A stretch of DNA of 64,000 bases from Micromonospora echinofusca (GCF_900091445.1 NZ_LT607733.1:6289001-6353000); one strand, 5' to 3'. Counted from the stretch's first letter, positions 1-9,920 are shown. Translations and numbers: made by a program. The notes: a model not told the origin generated them from the sequence alone.

Positions 1-432
1 TCCCGGCCCACCGTCGGCGCGCAGGCGCTGGGCGTGGCGCGGGCCGCCTACGAGTACGCCCTGGACTACGCGAAGGAACGGGTGCAGTTCGGGCGCCCGA
101 TCATCGAGAACCAGGCGGTCGCGTTCGCGCTGGCCGACATGAAGATGGAGATCGACGCCGCCCGGCTGCTGGTCTGGCGGGCGTCCTGGATGGGCCGCAA
201 CAACCGGCCCTTCACCGCCGGCGAGGGCTCGATGTCCAAGCTGAAGGCCGGCGAGGTGGCCGTCTCCGTCACCGACAAGGCCGTACAGCTGCTCGGCGGG
301 GCCGGCTTCCTGCGGGACCACCCGGTCGAGCGCTGGTACCGCGACGCCAAGATCTACACCATCTTCGAGGGCACCTCCGAGATCCAGCGGCTGGTCATCT
401 CCCGGGCCATCTCGGGCGTCCAGATCCGCTGA
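1..432 (+). CDS. Acyl-CoA dehydrogenase, C-terminal part (5' end outside window)
   Basis: The frame is open from base 1, so this is the last 143 residues of a protein that normally has about 380-400. It would be a FAD-dependent acyl-CoA dehydrogenase, oxidising an acyl-CoA to the 2-enoyl-CoA. Visible family marks are QLLGGAGF and then YRDAKIYTIFEGTSEIQR, the C-terminal signature that contributes to the flavin and active site. The segment is the all-helical C-terminal domain. An acyl-CoA synthetase follows 144 bases downstream on the same strand, which fits a fatty-acid or short-chain acid degradation unit. The substrate cannot be told from this fragment. Confidence 0.93.
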   Translation, partial: SRPTVGAQALGVARAAYEYALDYAKERVQFGRPIIENQAVAFALADMKMEIDAARLLVWRASWMGRNNRPFTAGEGSMSKLKAGEVAVSVTDKAVQLLGGAGFLRDHPVERWYRDAKIYTIFEGTSEIQRLVISRAISGVQIR

Positions 433-576
433 CCGGCCGCTGGCGCGCGCTGCCGTACCGGACACGTGCCGGTCCGGGCGGCCGCAACACCCGTACCACT
501 GCGCACCTGATCTCCAGACCGCCCGCGTGGGGCCCCGGCCCGGGGTCCCACGCGCACCGCCTGAGGAGGTTGCGTC

Positions 577-2142
577 ATGGACCTGCCGTTCGTCGTCGCC
601 ACCCTGACCCGACGCGGGCTACTCACCCCCGGCCGACCGATCCGCGTCGCCGCCCAGCTCCAGGCGCTGCGCAGGTGGGGCTGGAACATCGCCGGCGAGC
701 TGCGCCAGGCCGCCGCCCGCGACCCCGACCGCACGGCCGTCGTCGACGAGCAGGGCACCAGGACGACGTACGCCGAACTGCTCGACCGGTCGGAGCGGCT
801 GGCCCGGGGGATGCGGACGGCGCTCGGGGTGCGGCCCGGCGACCGGGTCGGCGTGCTCTGCCGCAACCATCCCGGCCTGGTCGAGTCGATCGTGGCCGCC
901 ACCCTGCTCGGCGCGGACGCGGTGCTGGTCAACACCGGGCTCTCCGCCGCGCAGCTCGCCACCGTGGCCGAGGAGCAGCGGCTGCGGGTGCTGGTGCACG
1001 ACGCCGAGTTCGTCGACCGGGTCGCCAATCTCGCCGCCGAGGTGCTGCGCCTCGACGAGCGCGCCCGGGAGGAACTCGTGGTCGGCTCGCTTTCCGGCGA
1101 GCTGCGTCCCCCCGGGCGCGACGGCCGGATCATCGTGCTCACCTCGGGCACCACCGGCGCGCCCAAGGGCGCCCGGCGCCCCACCCCGAACGGCTTCGGC
1201 CCGCTGGTCTCCATCATCGACCGCATCCCGCTGCACGCCCGGGACACCGTCATGATCGCCGCGCCGCTCTTCCACACCTGGGGGTACGCCGCCCTCCAGG
1301 TCTGCTTCGCCCTGCGCGCCACGATCGTGCTGCACCGCCGCTTCGACCCGGCCGCCACGCTGGCCGCCCTGGTGGCACAGCGCTGCGACGCCCTCTTCGC
1401 CGTACCGGTGATGCTGCAACGGCTGCTGGAGGTGCCGCCGCCGGAGCCCCGCCCCCCGCTGAAGGTGGTCGCGGTCAGCGGCTCCGCGCTGCCGGGCGGC
1501 CTCGCCCCGCGGTTCATGGACGTCTACGGCGACGTCCTGCACAACCTCTACGGCTCCACCGAGGTCTCCTGGGCGTCCATCGCCGGCCCCGCCGCGCTGC
1601 GTGCGGCGCCCACCACCGCCGGCCGGGCACCGCACGGCACCCGGTTGCAGATCCTCGACGCGGCCGGCGAGCCGGTGCCACCCGGGCGGGTCGGCCGCAT
1701 CTTCGTCGGCAACGAGATGCTCTTCGAGGGCTACACGTCCGGGACCACCCGGGAACACCGCGACGGCCTGCTCGACACGGGCGACCTGGGGCGGCTGGAC
1801 GCCGACGGGCTGCTCTTCGTCGACGGCCGGGCCGACGACATGATCGTCTCGGGCGGGGAGAACGTGTTCCCGTCCGAGGTGGAGGACCTGATCGCCCGGC
1901 TGCCGCAGGTACGCGAGGCCGCCGTGATCGGCGTACCGGACCCCCGGTACGGCCAGCGGCTCGCCACGTTCCTCGCCCTGCACCCCGGCGAGACGCTCGA
2001 CCCGGAGGCCGTCCGCGAGTACGTCCGGCACTACCTGGCCCGGTTCTCCGTACCCCGGGACGTGGTCTTCGTGAAGTACCTGCCCCGCAACGCCACCGGC
2101 AAGGTGCTGGCCCGCGAGCTGCACCGCTACTACTACAGCTGA
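577..2142 (+). CDS. AMP-forming acyl-CoA synthetase / ligase (ANL superfamily)
   Basis: A 521-residue adenylate-forming enzyme that should activate a carboxylic acid with ATP and transfer it to CoA. The ATP-binding loop TSGTTGAPKG lies near residue 190, YGSTEVSW near 325, the DTGDLGRLDADG core near 400, GGENVFPSEVEDL near 430, and the C-terminal catalytic lysine in NATGKVLAREL near 507. These are the usual ANL motifs in the usual order. The start is the ATG preceded by GAGGAGG about 8 bases upstream. The gene follows an acyl-CoA dehydrogenase, so the two may feed one acyl-CoA into beta-oxidation. The chain length of the acid is unknown. Confidence 0.93.
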   Translation: MDLPFVVATLTRRGLLTPGRPIRVAAQLQALRRWGWNIAGELRQAAARDPDRTAVVDEQGTRTTYAELLDRSERLARGMRTALGVRPGDRVGVLCRNHPGLVESIVAATLLGADAVLVNTGLSAAQLATVAEEQRLRVLVHDAEFVDRVANLAAEVLRLDERAREELVVGSLSGELRPPGRDGRIIVLTSGTTGAPKGARRPTPNGFGPLVSIIDRIPLHARDTVMIAAPLFHTWGYAALQVCFALRATIVLHRRFDPAATLAALVAQRCDALFAVPVMLQRLLEVPPPEPRPPLKVVAVSGSALPGGLAPRFMDVYGDVLHNLYGSTEVSWASIAGPAALRAAPTTAGRAPHGTRLQILDAAGEPVPPGRVGRIFVGNEMLFEGYTSGTTREHRDGLLDTGDLGRLDADGLLFVDGRADDMIVSGGENVFPSEVEDLIARLPQVREAAVIGVPDPRYGQRLATFLALHPGETLDPEAVREYVRHYLARFSVPRDVVFVKYLPRNATGKVLARELHRYYYS

Positions 2143-2182
2143 CCGTTCCCCGGCCGTTACTGCCCGGATGCTCCCCCGCCCC

Positions 2183-2188
2183 TAGGCT
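2183..2188 (+). promoter_or_regulatory. Candidate -10 (TAGGCT) for a leaderless MFS transcript
   Basis: TAGGCT matches the actinobacterial TANNNT -10 form and ends nine bases before the ATG of the MFS gene. No purine-rich ribosome binding site is visible in that gap. The arrangement suggests transcription starts at or next to the start codon. Confidence 0.4.
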
Positions 2189-2197
2189 GGCGGCACC

Positions 2198-3634
2198 ATG
2201 ATCGGTTCCGGACCGCGCCGCCGTGCCCGACACCGCCACCATGCCCGTCACCGTCCGCCACGACCCCGGATGGCACCGCTCCTGCTGGTCGAGGCGGCGA
2301 CGCTGCTCTCCAACACCGGCAACGGGGTGGCCAACGTGGCCCTGCCCTGGCTGGTGCTCGAACGCACCGGCAGTCCCACCGCGGCCGGCGTGGTAGCGGC
2401 GGCCACCGCCCTACCGATGCTGCTGTCCGGCCTCGTCTCCGGCACCGTCGTGGACCTGCTCGGCCGGCGACGTACGGCGCTGGTCTCCGACACGCTCTCC
2501 GCCGTCTCGGTCGCCGCGATCCCGGTGGTCGACGCGCTGCTCGGGCTGAACCTCGGCTGGATCGTGGCGCTGGCCGTGCTCGGGGCGGTGTTCGACCCGG
2601 CCGGCCTGACCGCCCGGGAGACCCTGCTGCCGGCCGCCGCACAGGCCGCAGGCTGGCGCATCGAACGCGCCAACGGGGTGCACGAGGCGGTCTGGGGGCT
2701 CGCCTTCCTCATCGGGCCCGGCGTCGGCGGCGTGCTCATCGCCGCGATCGGCCCCGGCTCGACGCTCTGGGTCACCGCCACCGGATTCGTGCTGGCCGTC
2801 GCGATGATCGCCGCCGTCCGACTGCCGGGGGCCGGCCGCCCCGAACGCCCCCCGTCCGGGCTGTGGCGCGGCACCGTCGAGGGGCTGCGGTTCGTCTGGC
2901 AGGACCGGCTGCTGCGGACCATCGCGCTGCTCACGATGGTGCTGGCCGCGCTCTACCTGCCGGTCGAGGGCGTGCTGCTGCCGGCGTGGTTCGTCGGCCG
3001 GGGGGAGCCGGCCCGGCTCGGCGCGCTGCTCATGGCGATGAGCGCCGGCGGAGTCGTCGGTGCGCTCGCCTCCGGGGTGGCGGGCCGGCTGATCCGGCGG
3101 CACACCCTGATGGTGATCGCCCTCGTCGTCATCGGAATGGCCCTCGTGGGGCTGGCCACCCTGCCGCCGTTCCCGGCCATGATCGGCTTCGCCGTCGCGA
3201 TCGGGCTCGCGTACGGGCCGGTCAACCCGCTGTCCAACTACGCCATGCAGACCCGCACGCCGGAACGGTTGCGCGGGCGCGTGGTCGGGGTGATGACCTC
3301 GTTCGCGTACGCCGCCGGCCCGGCCGGCTACCTGCTCGCCGGGCCACTGGTGGAGTGGCTCGGCCTGCGTACCGCCTTCCTGGTGCTGGCCGTGGCGCTG
3401 CTGGTGGCGACCCTGGGCGCCGCGCCGCTGCCGGCACTACGGGCGCTGGACGAGCCACCCCGCTACCCGCCCGCCCCGCCCGGCGGCCCGACGAACCGGG
3501 TGGAGGAACGCGTCCCGCTCAACGGGCAGTACGCCCCCGCGACGCGCCGGGACGCGCCCCGCGTACAGGGGCGCGTCCGGGTCGAACAGCTGTGGCCGCC
3601 CGCCCCGGACCGGGACGCACCCGTTCGGGGCTGA
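2198..3634 (+). CDS. Major facilitator superfamily transporter (drug-efflux type)
   Basis: A 478-residue membrane protein with alternating hydrophobic segments typical of a 12-TM MFS permease. It probably exports small molecules in exchange for protons. The first helix contains LLVEAATLLSNTGNGVANVA. The conserved loop between helices 2 and 3 appears as DLLGRRRTALVSD. The last 60 residues are a hydrophilic Pro/Arg-rich tail. The start shown has about 24 Arg-rich residues before the first helix; a second ATG at 2270 begins right at the helix. The candidate -10 just upstream favours 2198. It ends ten bases from the convergent downstream gene, with no hairpin between. The substrate is not predictable. 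Confidence 0.88.
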   Translation: MIGSGPRRRARHRHHARHRPPRPRMAPLLLVEAATLLSNTGNGVANVALPWLVLERTGSPTAAGVVAAATALPMLLSGLVSGTVVDLLGRRRTALVSDTLSAVSVAAIPVVDALLGLNLGWIVALAVLGAVFDPAGLTARETLLPAAAQAAGWRIERANGVHEAVWGLAFLIGPGVGGVLIAAIGPGSTLWVTATGFVLAVAMIAAVRLPGAGRPERPPSGLWRGTVEGLRFVWQDRLLRTIALLTMVLAALYLPVEGVLLPAWFVGRGEPARLGALLMAMSAGGVVGALASGVAGRLIRRHTLMVIALVVIGMALVGLATLPPFPAMIGFAVAIGLAYGPVNPLSNYAMQTRTPERLRGRVVGVMTSFAYAAGPAGYLLAGPLVEWLGLRTAFLVLAVALLVATLGAAPLPALRALDEPPRYPPAPPGGPTNRVEERVPLNGQYAPATRRDAPRVQGRVRVEQLWPPAPDRDAPVRG

Positions 3635-3643
3635 CTTCCCGCG

Positions 3644-4492
3644 TCAGGGATGGAGCGTCAACCCGGGCGTGGTGGCGATGGCCGTCAACTGCGCCACGGT
3701 GAGCACCGGCGGCGGGCCGAACCGGAACGTCGGCGGCACACCGTTCTCCCCGCCCTCGATGTGGTGGTTGTCCGTCGTCACCGTCACGGTCGTGCCGTCC
3801 GCCCGCTGCACCTGCGCCCAGCGCTGCTCGAAGCCCTCGTCGCCCGGGGTGACCGTGCTGGTGGTGAGGGTGCCGCCGTCCGGCAGGCGGCTGCTCGTGC
3901 AGGTACGGGGATCGGGGGCGGCGGCGCATCCCTCGGACGCGTCGACGGCCGTCGGGATCAACGACACCGTCACGTTGTCGGCCTGCCCGTTGCCGCGCAG
4001 CCGGGCGTGGGCGTAGTAGTGCCAGTGGCTCTTCTCGTAGGTGAACTGCACCGGGTCGCAGCCCGGGATCGTGCCGTGGACCGTCAGCCCCGCCGGCACG
4101 ACGGCCGCCAGCGCGGGACGCAGCACGAGGGTCAGGCGGGCCACGCCGGCGTCGGGGCGTTCGGTCGGCCGGTCGCGCACCGTGTCGTACGACTGCTGCG
4201 GCGCCGGCGGTCCGCTGGGCTCCGGTTCCGCCACCGGGCAGAGCGCCGCGTCGGCGGACGGCGAGCCGTCACCGGTCGGCAAGGTGGGCCCGCCCGGTCC
4301 GGCGGCCGGGCCGACGAGCAGCGCCGGTGTCAGCACGACCGCGGCGACCAGGGCGGCGACCCCGGTGCCCGCCGTCGCCCACACCCGATGACGGCGTCGT
4401 CGCCGGTCGTCGGCGAGCAGCCGGTCCACGTCGATCCGGGTGGGCGGCGGCGACGCCACCGCGGTGCGCAACTGCCGGGCGAGTTCATCCAT
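3644..4492 (-). CDS. Single-pass membrane protein paired with a SigE-family sigma factor
   Basis: 282 residues. The N-terminal 40 or so are cytoplasmic and basic, ending in an Arg run. One membrane helix follows near residues 43-62, and the remaining 220 residues would be outside. The gene overlaps the end of the upstream sigma factor gene by eight bases, so the two are translationally coupled. Sigma factors of this family are often followed by a membrane protein that modulates them. No zinc anti-sigma motif (HxxxCxxC) is visible, so an anti-sigma role rests on position only. I recognise no domain in the outer part. Confidence 0.72.
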   Translation of the reverse strand: MDELARQLRTAVASPPPTRIDVDRLLADDRRRRRHRVWATAGTGVAALVAAVVLTPALLVGPAAGPGGPTLPTGDGSPSADAALCPVAEPEPSGPPAPQQSYDTVRDRPTERPDAGVARLTLVLRPALAAVVPAGLTVHGTIPGCDPVQFTYEKSHWHYYAHARLRGNGQADNVTVSLIPTAVDASEGCAAAPDPRTCTSSRLPDGGTLTTSTVTPGDEGFEQRWAQVQRADGTTVTVTTDNHHIEGGENGVPPTFRFGPPPVLTVAQLTAIATTPGLTLHP

Positions 4493-5012
4493 CGGTGCGT
4501 GCCTCCTCGGCTCGGGCCGGCGCGCCCACGAGGCGGCTCCGCAGCGCCTCGATCGCGCGCGCCGACTGGCTCTTGACGGTGCCGGTGGTGCAGCCGAGTT
4601 CCCGGGCGGTCTCCTCCACGGACAGGTCGCAGAAGTAGCGCAGCACCAGGACCGCGCGGCGGCGCGGCGGCAGCTCGGCCAGCAGGGCGAGGATGGTCAG
4701 CCGGTCCGCGGCACCGTCGGTGGCGGAACGGACGGCGCCGTCGGGGACCTCGGCCCAGGCGGCCTCGCGCCGCCACGGCCGGCGCCGCTCGTCCAGCCAC
4801 ACCCGCAGCAGGGTGCGCCGGACGTACGCGTCGGGGCTGTCCATCCGCGACACGCGCCGCCAGTGCCGCAGCAGCTTGACCAGCGCCGTCGACACCAGGT
4901 CGTCGGCCGTGTGCCAGTCGCCGCAGAGCAGGTACGCCGTGCGGCGCAACGGTTCCAGCCGCGCCCCGACGTACTCGCGGTAGCCCTCGATGTCGGCAGG
5001 CAATCCCGCCAC
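4485..5012 (-). CDS. SigE-family ECF RNA polymerase sigma factor
   Basis: 175 residues, the usual size for an ECF sigma factor. Region 2 is visible as GDWHTADDLVSTALVKLLRHW, and region 4 as LPPRRRAVLVLRYFCDLSVE followed by a helix-turn-helix in ARELGCTTGTVKSQSARA. It should direct RNA polymerase to a small stress or envelope regulon. It is the first gene of a two-gene unit with the membrane protein that overlaps its 3' end. Its own start lies 50 bases after the end of purD on the same strand, so read-through from purD is possible. The signal it responds to is unknown. Confidence 0.92.
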   Translation of the reverse strand: MAGLPADIEGYREYVGARLEPLRRTAYLLCGDWHTADDLVSTALVKLLRHWRRVSRMDSPDAYVRRTLLRVWLDERRRPWRREAAWAEVPDGAVRSATDGAADRLTILALLAELPPRRRAVLVLRYFCDLSVEETARELGCTTGTVKSQSARAIEALRSRLVGAPARAEEARTDG

Positions 5013-5062
5013 CTCCTCGCCTCACCGCTCAAACGGAGGCGGGGAGGGTGGAGGTTGCCCGG

Positions 5063-6310
5063 TCAGCCCGGAATGCTGATCCGCCCCTCGACGGCGGCGG
5101 AGGCGATGTCGGTGCGGTGCTGTGCCCCGGCCAACTCCACCCCACCCACCAGCGCGTACGCGGCGTCCCGCGCGGCGGGCAGGTCGGCGCCGGTGGCGGT
5201 GGCGCAGAGGACCCGGCCACCGGCGGAGCGCAGCGCCCCGTCGGCGTCCCGGCGGGTGCCGGCGTGGATGATCCCCGGCGCCTCGCCCCCGGTGATCACA
5301 TCGCCGGTACGCGGGGCGGCCGGGTAGCCCTCGGCGGCGACCACGACCGTGACGGCGGCGCCGTCGCGCCAACGCAGCGGTGGGTGCCCGGCCAGCGTGC
5401 CGGTCGCGGCGGCGTGCAGCAGCCCGGCCAGCGGCGTCTCCAGCAGCGCGAGCACCACCTGCGTCTCCGGGTCACCGAAGCGGGCGTTGAACTCGATCAC
5501 CCGGGGGCCGTCGGCGGTGATCGCCAGCCCGACGTAGAGCAGGCCCGCGAACGGGGTGCCCCGGCGGGCCATCTCCGCCAGGGTCGGGTGCACGACGTCG
5601 CGCATGACCTCGTCGACCAGGCCGGACGGCGCCCAGGGCAGCGGCGCGTACGCCCCCATGCCGCCGGTGTTCGGGCCGGTGTCGCCGTCGCCGATCCGCT
5701 TGAAGTCCTGCGCGGGCAGCAGCGGCACCGCCGCCTCGCCGTCGGTGACCACGAAGAGGGAGACCTCCGGGCCGGCCAGGTATTCCTCGACGACGACCCG
5801 GCCGCACTCCTCGGCGTGCCGCAGCGCGGCGGCGCGGTCGTCGGTCACCACGACACCCTTGCCGGCGGCAAGCCCGTCGTTCTTCACCACGTACGGCGCG
5901 CCGAACTCGTCCAGCGCCCTGGCGGTGCTCTCCGCGTCCGTGCAGGTGTACGCGCGGGCCGTCGGTACGCCAGCAGCGGTCATCACGTCCTTGGCGAACG
6001 CCTTCGACCCCTCCAGCCGGGCCGCCTCGCCGGACGGCCCGAAGGCGGCGATCCCCTTGGCGCGTACGGCGTCGGCGACCCCGGCCACCAGCGGCGCCTC
6101 CGGCCCGATCACCACCAGGTCGGCCCCGGTCTCCACCGCCAACGCGGCCACGCCCGCCGGATCGCACGGATCGACGCTCCGCAACGAGGCGAGCGGAGCA
6201 ATGCCGGGATTACCGGGCGCCGCGACCAACTGCTCGACGGCCGGATCCGCAGCCAGCCCGAGCGCGAGCGCATGCTCCCGCCCCCCACCACCAAGAAGAA
6301 GTACGCGCAC
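5063..6310 (-). CDS. purD: Phosphoribosylamine--glycine ligase (GAR synthetase)
   Basis: 415 residues, full length for PurD. It joins glycine to 5-phosphoribosylamine with ATP, the second step of purine synthesis. The N-terminal loop is VLLLGGGGREHALA, followed by GPEAPLVAGVAD, the ATP-grasp motif GGMGAYAPLP, and EFNARFGDPETQVVLALLE near residue 290. Translation starts at a GTG; a stop codon in the same frame lies only nine bases upstream, so no earlier start is possible. The 5' end is overlapped by about 200 bases of the upstream AbiEi-like gene in another frame. purA lies 1.1 kb upstream on the same strand, so two purine genes flank that insertion. Confidence 0.97.
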   Translation of the reverse strand: MRVLLLGGGGREHALALGLAADPAVEQLVAAPGNPGIAPLASLRSVDPCDPAGVAALAVETGADLVVIGPEAPLVAGVADAVRAKGIAAFGPSGEAARLEGSKAFAKDVMTAAGVPTARAYTCTDAESTARALDEFGAPYVVKNDGLAAGKGVVVTDDRAAALRHAEECGRVVVEEYLAGPEVSLFVVTDGEAAVPLLPAQDFKRIGDGDTGPNTGGMGAYAPLPWAPSGLVDEVMRDVVHPTLAEMARRGTPFAGLLYVGLAITADGPRVIEFNARFGDPETQVVLALLETPLAGLLHAAATGTLAGHPPLRWRDGAAVTVVVAAEGYPAAPRTGDVITGGEAPGIIHAGTRRDADGALRSAGGRVLCATATGADLPAARDAAYALVGGVELAGAQHRTDIASAAVEGRISIPG

Positions 6311-7278
6311 ACCCGCATCCTACTGACCCCCTCCCCGACGGCGATGGCCCGACGAACGGTGTCAGGGACGTAGGCGGGGTGCAGGGTGTCGGCCCAGGTG
6401 AAGCGGAGGATGGTCCAGCCGGCATTGACCAGGCGGTTCTGGCGGCGGCGGTCGGCGTGGACAGCCTCCGGGGTGCCGTGCGGACCCCGCCCGTCGGCCT
6501 CGGCGATCACCCTCGGGCCCCGCCAGCCGAGATCCCCGATCCCGAGCAGGTAGCCGTCGTCGTCGCGCACCTCGAGTTGGAGGGCATCCGGTGGCACCCG
6601 TCCGTCGACGCAACGTAATCTCGTCCGCGTCTCCAGCGGGGACTGCGCCCGGCCGTCCGCCTCCGCAAGATGAGAACGCGCCGCCACCGCACCGCGTCGA
6701 CCTCTGATCAGGCGCGACACGGCGAGCAGGTCGTCGTCGGTGACGAGCCCCCGGTTCAGCGCGGAGTCCAGCACGCACACCGCGGTGTAGCGGTCTTCCC
6801 GCAGGACCAGGTCGGCGACAGTCCGCAGCGGCGAGGTGACGGCGATGCCGTCGAGCCGGACCAGTTGACCGGGCGCGACTGTCAACTGGTGCACCACCAC
6901 CTCGGGATGAGCCAGCCGGGAGTGCCTCGCGACCGGACCGGGCATCGACAGGTGGATCGCCTGTGTCGACCGGGGCCCCGCGATGCCGTGCAGTTCGGCG
7001 GCCGTCGTCAGGACCGCTGCGGCAGGCGCACCGAAGGATGCGACAGCCGCCCTGATCCGCGCCCGTCGAGGGATGCCGTCGTAGCAGTCGGCGTCGACGA
7101 GGTAGCCGCCACGGATCACCGCGCGCCAGCGACCGGATCGACAGAGCCGGTGCACGTCGTGCACCGTGAGCCCGGCCGTACGCGCCTGCGCAAGCGTCAC
7201 GATGCCGTCGCGCGCACCAGCCATCGCGCGTACGACTGCCAGCGGATCCGTCCCCATACCGCTCAACTGTCCCGGCAT
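6109..7278 (-). CDS. AbiEi-type HTH plus DUF559/Vsr-like endonuclease-fold protein, overlapping purD
   Basis: 389 residues. The N-terminus (about 18-55, with GIVTLAQARTAGLTVHDVHR) looks like the AbiEi antitoxin winged helix. The C-terminal part (about 225-315) has a DUF559/Vsr-like pattern, with a DLGW core, an IAEADG strand and RRRQNRLVNAGWTILRFTW. Such solitary fusions are common in actinobacteria and of unknown role. The family normally ends near residue 320 here. The last 67 or so residues are just the other reading of the purD start region, so the stop has probably been lost. A second ATG at 7257 is an alternative start. No AbiEii toxin gene is adjacent. Confidence 0.75.
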   Translation of the reverse strand: MPGQLSGMGTDPLAVVRAMAGARDGIVTLAQARTAGLTVHDVHRLCRSGRWRAVIRGGYLVDADCYDGIPRRARIRAAVASFGAPAAAVLTTAAELHGIAGPRSTQAIHLSMPGPVARHSRLAHPEVVVHQLTVAPGQLVRLDGIAVTSPLRTVADLVLREDRYTAVCVLDSALNRGLVTDDDLLAVSRLIRGRRGAVAARSHLAEADGRAQSPLETRTRLRCVDGRVPPDALQLEVRDDDGYLLGIGDLGWRGPRVIAEADGRGPHGTPEAVHADRRRQNRLVNAGWTILRFTWADTLHPAYVPDTVRRAIAVGEGVSRMRVCAYFFLVVGGGSMRSRSGWLRIRPSSSWSRRPVIPALLRSPRCGASIRAIRRAWPRWRWRPGPTWW

Positions 7279-7299
7279 CCGGCGACCGGCGAAACCCCC

Positions 7300-7329
7300 T
7301 GTGGATAACCCGCCCCGCCCTGTGGACAG
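7300..7329. other. Pair of DnaA-box-like nonamers
   Basis: TGTGGATAA (7300-7308) is the complement of the consensus DnaA box TTATCCACA. TGTGGACAG (7321-7329) is a weaker second copy in the same direction 21 bases on. They sit just upstream of the AbiEi-like gene. Two boxes are too few for an origin, so at most this is a DnaA binding or titration site. Confidence 0.3.
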
Positions 7330-7346
7330 CCCCCCGATCCCACCCG

Positions 7347-7407
7347 GTTGATCATGAAGTTGTTGCCGTCGGCGTCGGCGTGTCGAAGCAATAACTTCAT
7401 GATCAAC
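7347..7407. repeat. Extragenic palindrome, family member 1
   Basis: Two 20-base arms (7347-7366 and 7388-7407) form an inverted repeat with a single mismatch that is a G.U pair in RNA. The spacer is 21 bases. The arm begins GTTGATCATGAAGTT and is far less GC-rich than its surroundings. It lies 28 bases after the stop of purA. Two further copies with the same core and spacer length are at 30927-30983 and 46481-46534. It could end purA transcription, but there is no T-run. Confidence 0.75.
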
Positions 7408-7434
7408 TCGGAGGGGGGTGGGGGGCCGGGGGGG

Positions 7435-8784
<1,350 letters not shown>

Positions 8785-8843
8785 CTAACAAGTAGTGGCG
8801 GCGCGGCCGGCAGGGGTCGCGTCGGGAGGCAGGAGGCCTTTTC

Positions 8844-9920
8844 GTGTACGACGTGGTGCTGCTCACCCTCGGCTCGGAGCGCGACGCGCCCGCCGGGGCC
8901 TGCGGCAGCGGCGGCTGCTGCGGCGCGGCGCCTGAGAAGGGCGCCGCGACGGCCGACGACGGCGCGAAAGCCGACGCCTGCGCGACCGACGGCGCGACGG
9001 CCGACGCCTGCGCCCCCGCCGGCGGCGCGACGGTCGACGGGCGCTGCGACACGCCACGGGTGCCGGTGCTGGCCTGCGCGGACGCGCTCACCGCCCGGGG
9101 CGCCCGCGTCGAGACGGTCACCGCCCGCTCCGACGCCGAGATCGACGAGGTGCTGGCCCGGTTCGACGGCCCGACCCGCCCGGACGGTCTCCCCTGGCCC
9201 GACCCGGACTCCAAGACCCGGCTCGTGGTCGCCTCGGCCAGCGACGCCCAGTTGCGCGCCGTCGTGCGCCGGCTCGTCCGGCGGTACGCCCCACCGCCGA
9301 GCCGCCGCCCCGACGACCTGCCCGGCAACCGGACGGTGCCGGACCTGCCGCCGATCGGCGTACTCCCGCTCGATCCGGCGCGGAGCACGACGCACCGTGA
9401 CCTGGCGGCGCAGCTCGGGCTGCCCCGGGACCCGGCGGCGGTGGCCGCCGCGGTGCTGGACGGCACGCCCCGCCGGCTCGACCTGCTGCGCAACGACGGC
9501 GGCTCGGTGACCCTGGACGGCGCGCTCGTCGGCGCCGCCGACGACAACGGCCGGCCGCTGCACTGGCGCGGCCGGGTGGAGGTGGACGACGCCGTGCTCT
9601 CCAACGGCGACGACCCGCTGCTGGCCTGCGCGATCGGCAATGCCGGCGGGTACGCCCAGCTCGACGACGTGGCCCTGCTCGGCGCCCCGGACCCGACGGA
9701 CGGCCTGGTCGAGGTGGCGGTGGCCGTGCCCGTGGTGACCCGCTCGGCGTTGGGCAGGAAGCGGGTGCGGCTGGAGGTACGACGCGCCCGGGGGCGGGCT
9801 GTGGCCGTGCTGCCCCGCGAGGGGAAGGTCCCGTTCCTCGACGACGGAGCCGAGGGCGAGCTGAGCCGGAAGCGGTCCTGGTGGACCGAACCGGGCGCCT
9901 GGGCGGTCTGGGCGAGCTGA
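8844..9920 (+). CDS. Diacylglycerol/lipid-kinase-like protein with a Cys-rich N-terminal stretch
   Basis: 358 residues. The middle and C-terminal parts (about 205-330) contain LDLLRNDGGSVTLDGALVG, a DNGRPLHWRGRVEVDDAV block, and ACAIGNAGGYAQL. These resemble the C-terminal beta domain of the diacylglycerol kinase/NAD kinase superfamily, but the canonical GGDGT catalytic loop is not seen. Residues 15-70 are a low-complexity Ala/Gly/Cys/Asp stretch with an imperfect repeated DGA-x-ADAC unit. The GTG start has GGAGG about ten bases upstream. It is divergent from purA and followed by the ParA-like gene 97 bases on. The assignment as a kinase is tentative. Confidence 0.6.
   Translation: MYDVVLLTLGSERDAPAGACGSGGCCGAAPEKGAATADDGAKADACATDGATADACAPAGGATVDGRCDTPRVPVLACADALTARGARVETVTARSDAEIDEVLARFDGPTRPDGLPWPDPDSKTRLVVASASDAQLRAVVRRLVRRYAPPPSRRPDDLPGNRTVPDLPPIGVLPLDPARSTTHRDLAAQLGLPRDPAAVAAAVLDGTPRRLDLLRNDGGSVTLDGALVGAADDNGRPLHWRGRVEVDDAVLSNGDDPLLACAIGNAGGYAQLDDVALLGAPDPTDGLVEVAVAVPVVTRSALGRKRVRLEVRRARGRAVAVLPREGKVPFLDDGAEGELSRKRSWWTEPGAWAVWAS

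Noticed and set aside
6109..7278. Complete type IV toxin-antitoxin system
   Set aside because: Only the AbiEi-like part is present. The neighbours are purD and purA, with no AbiEii nucleotidyltransferase.
7300..7329. Replication origin suggested by DnaA-box-like sequences
   Set aside because: Only two boxes, no AT-rich unwinding region, and no dnaA or dnaN nearby.
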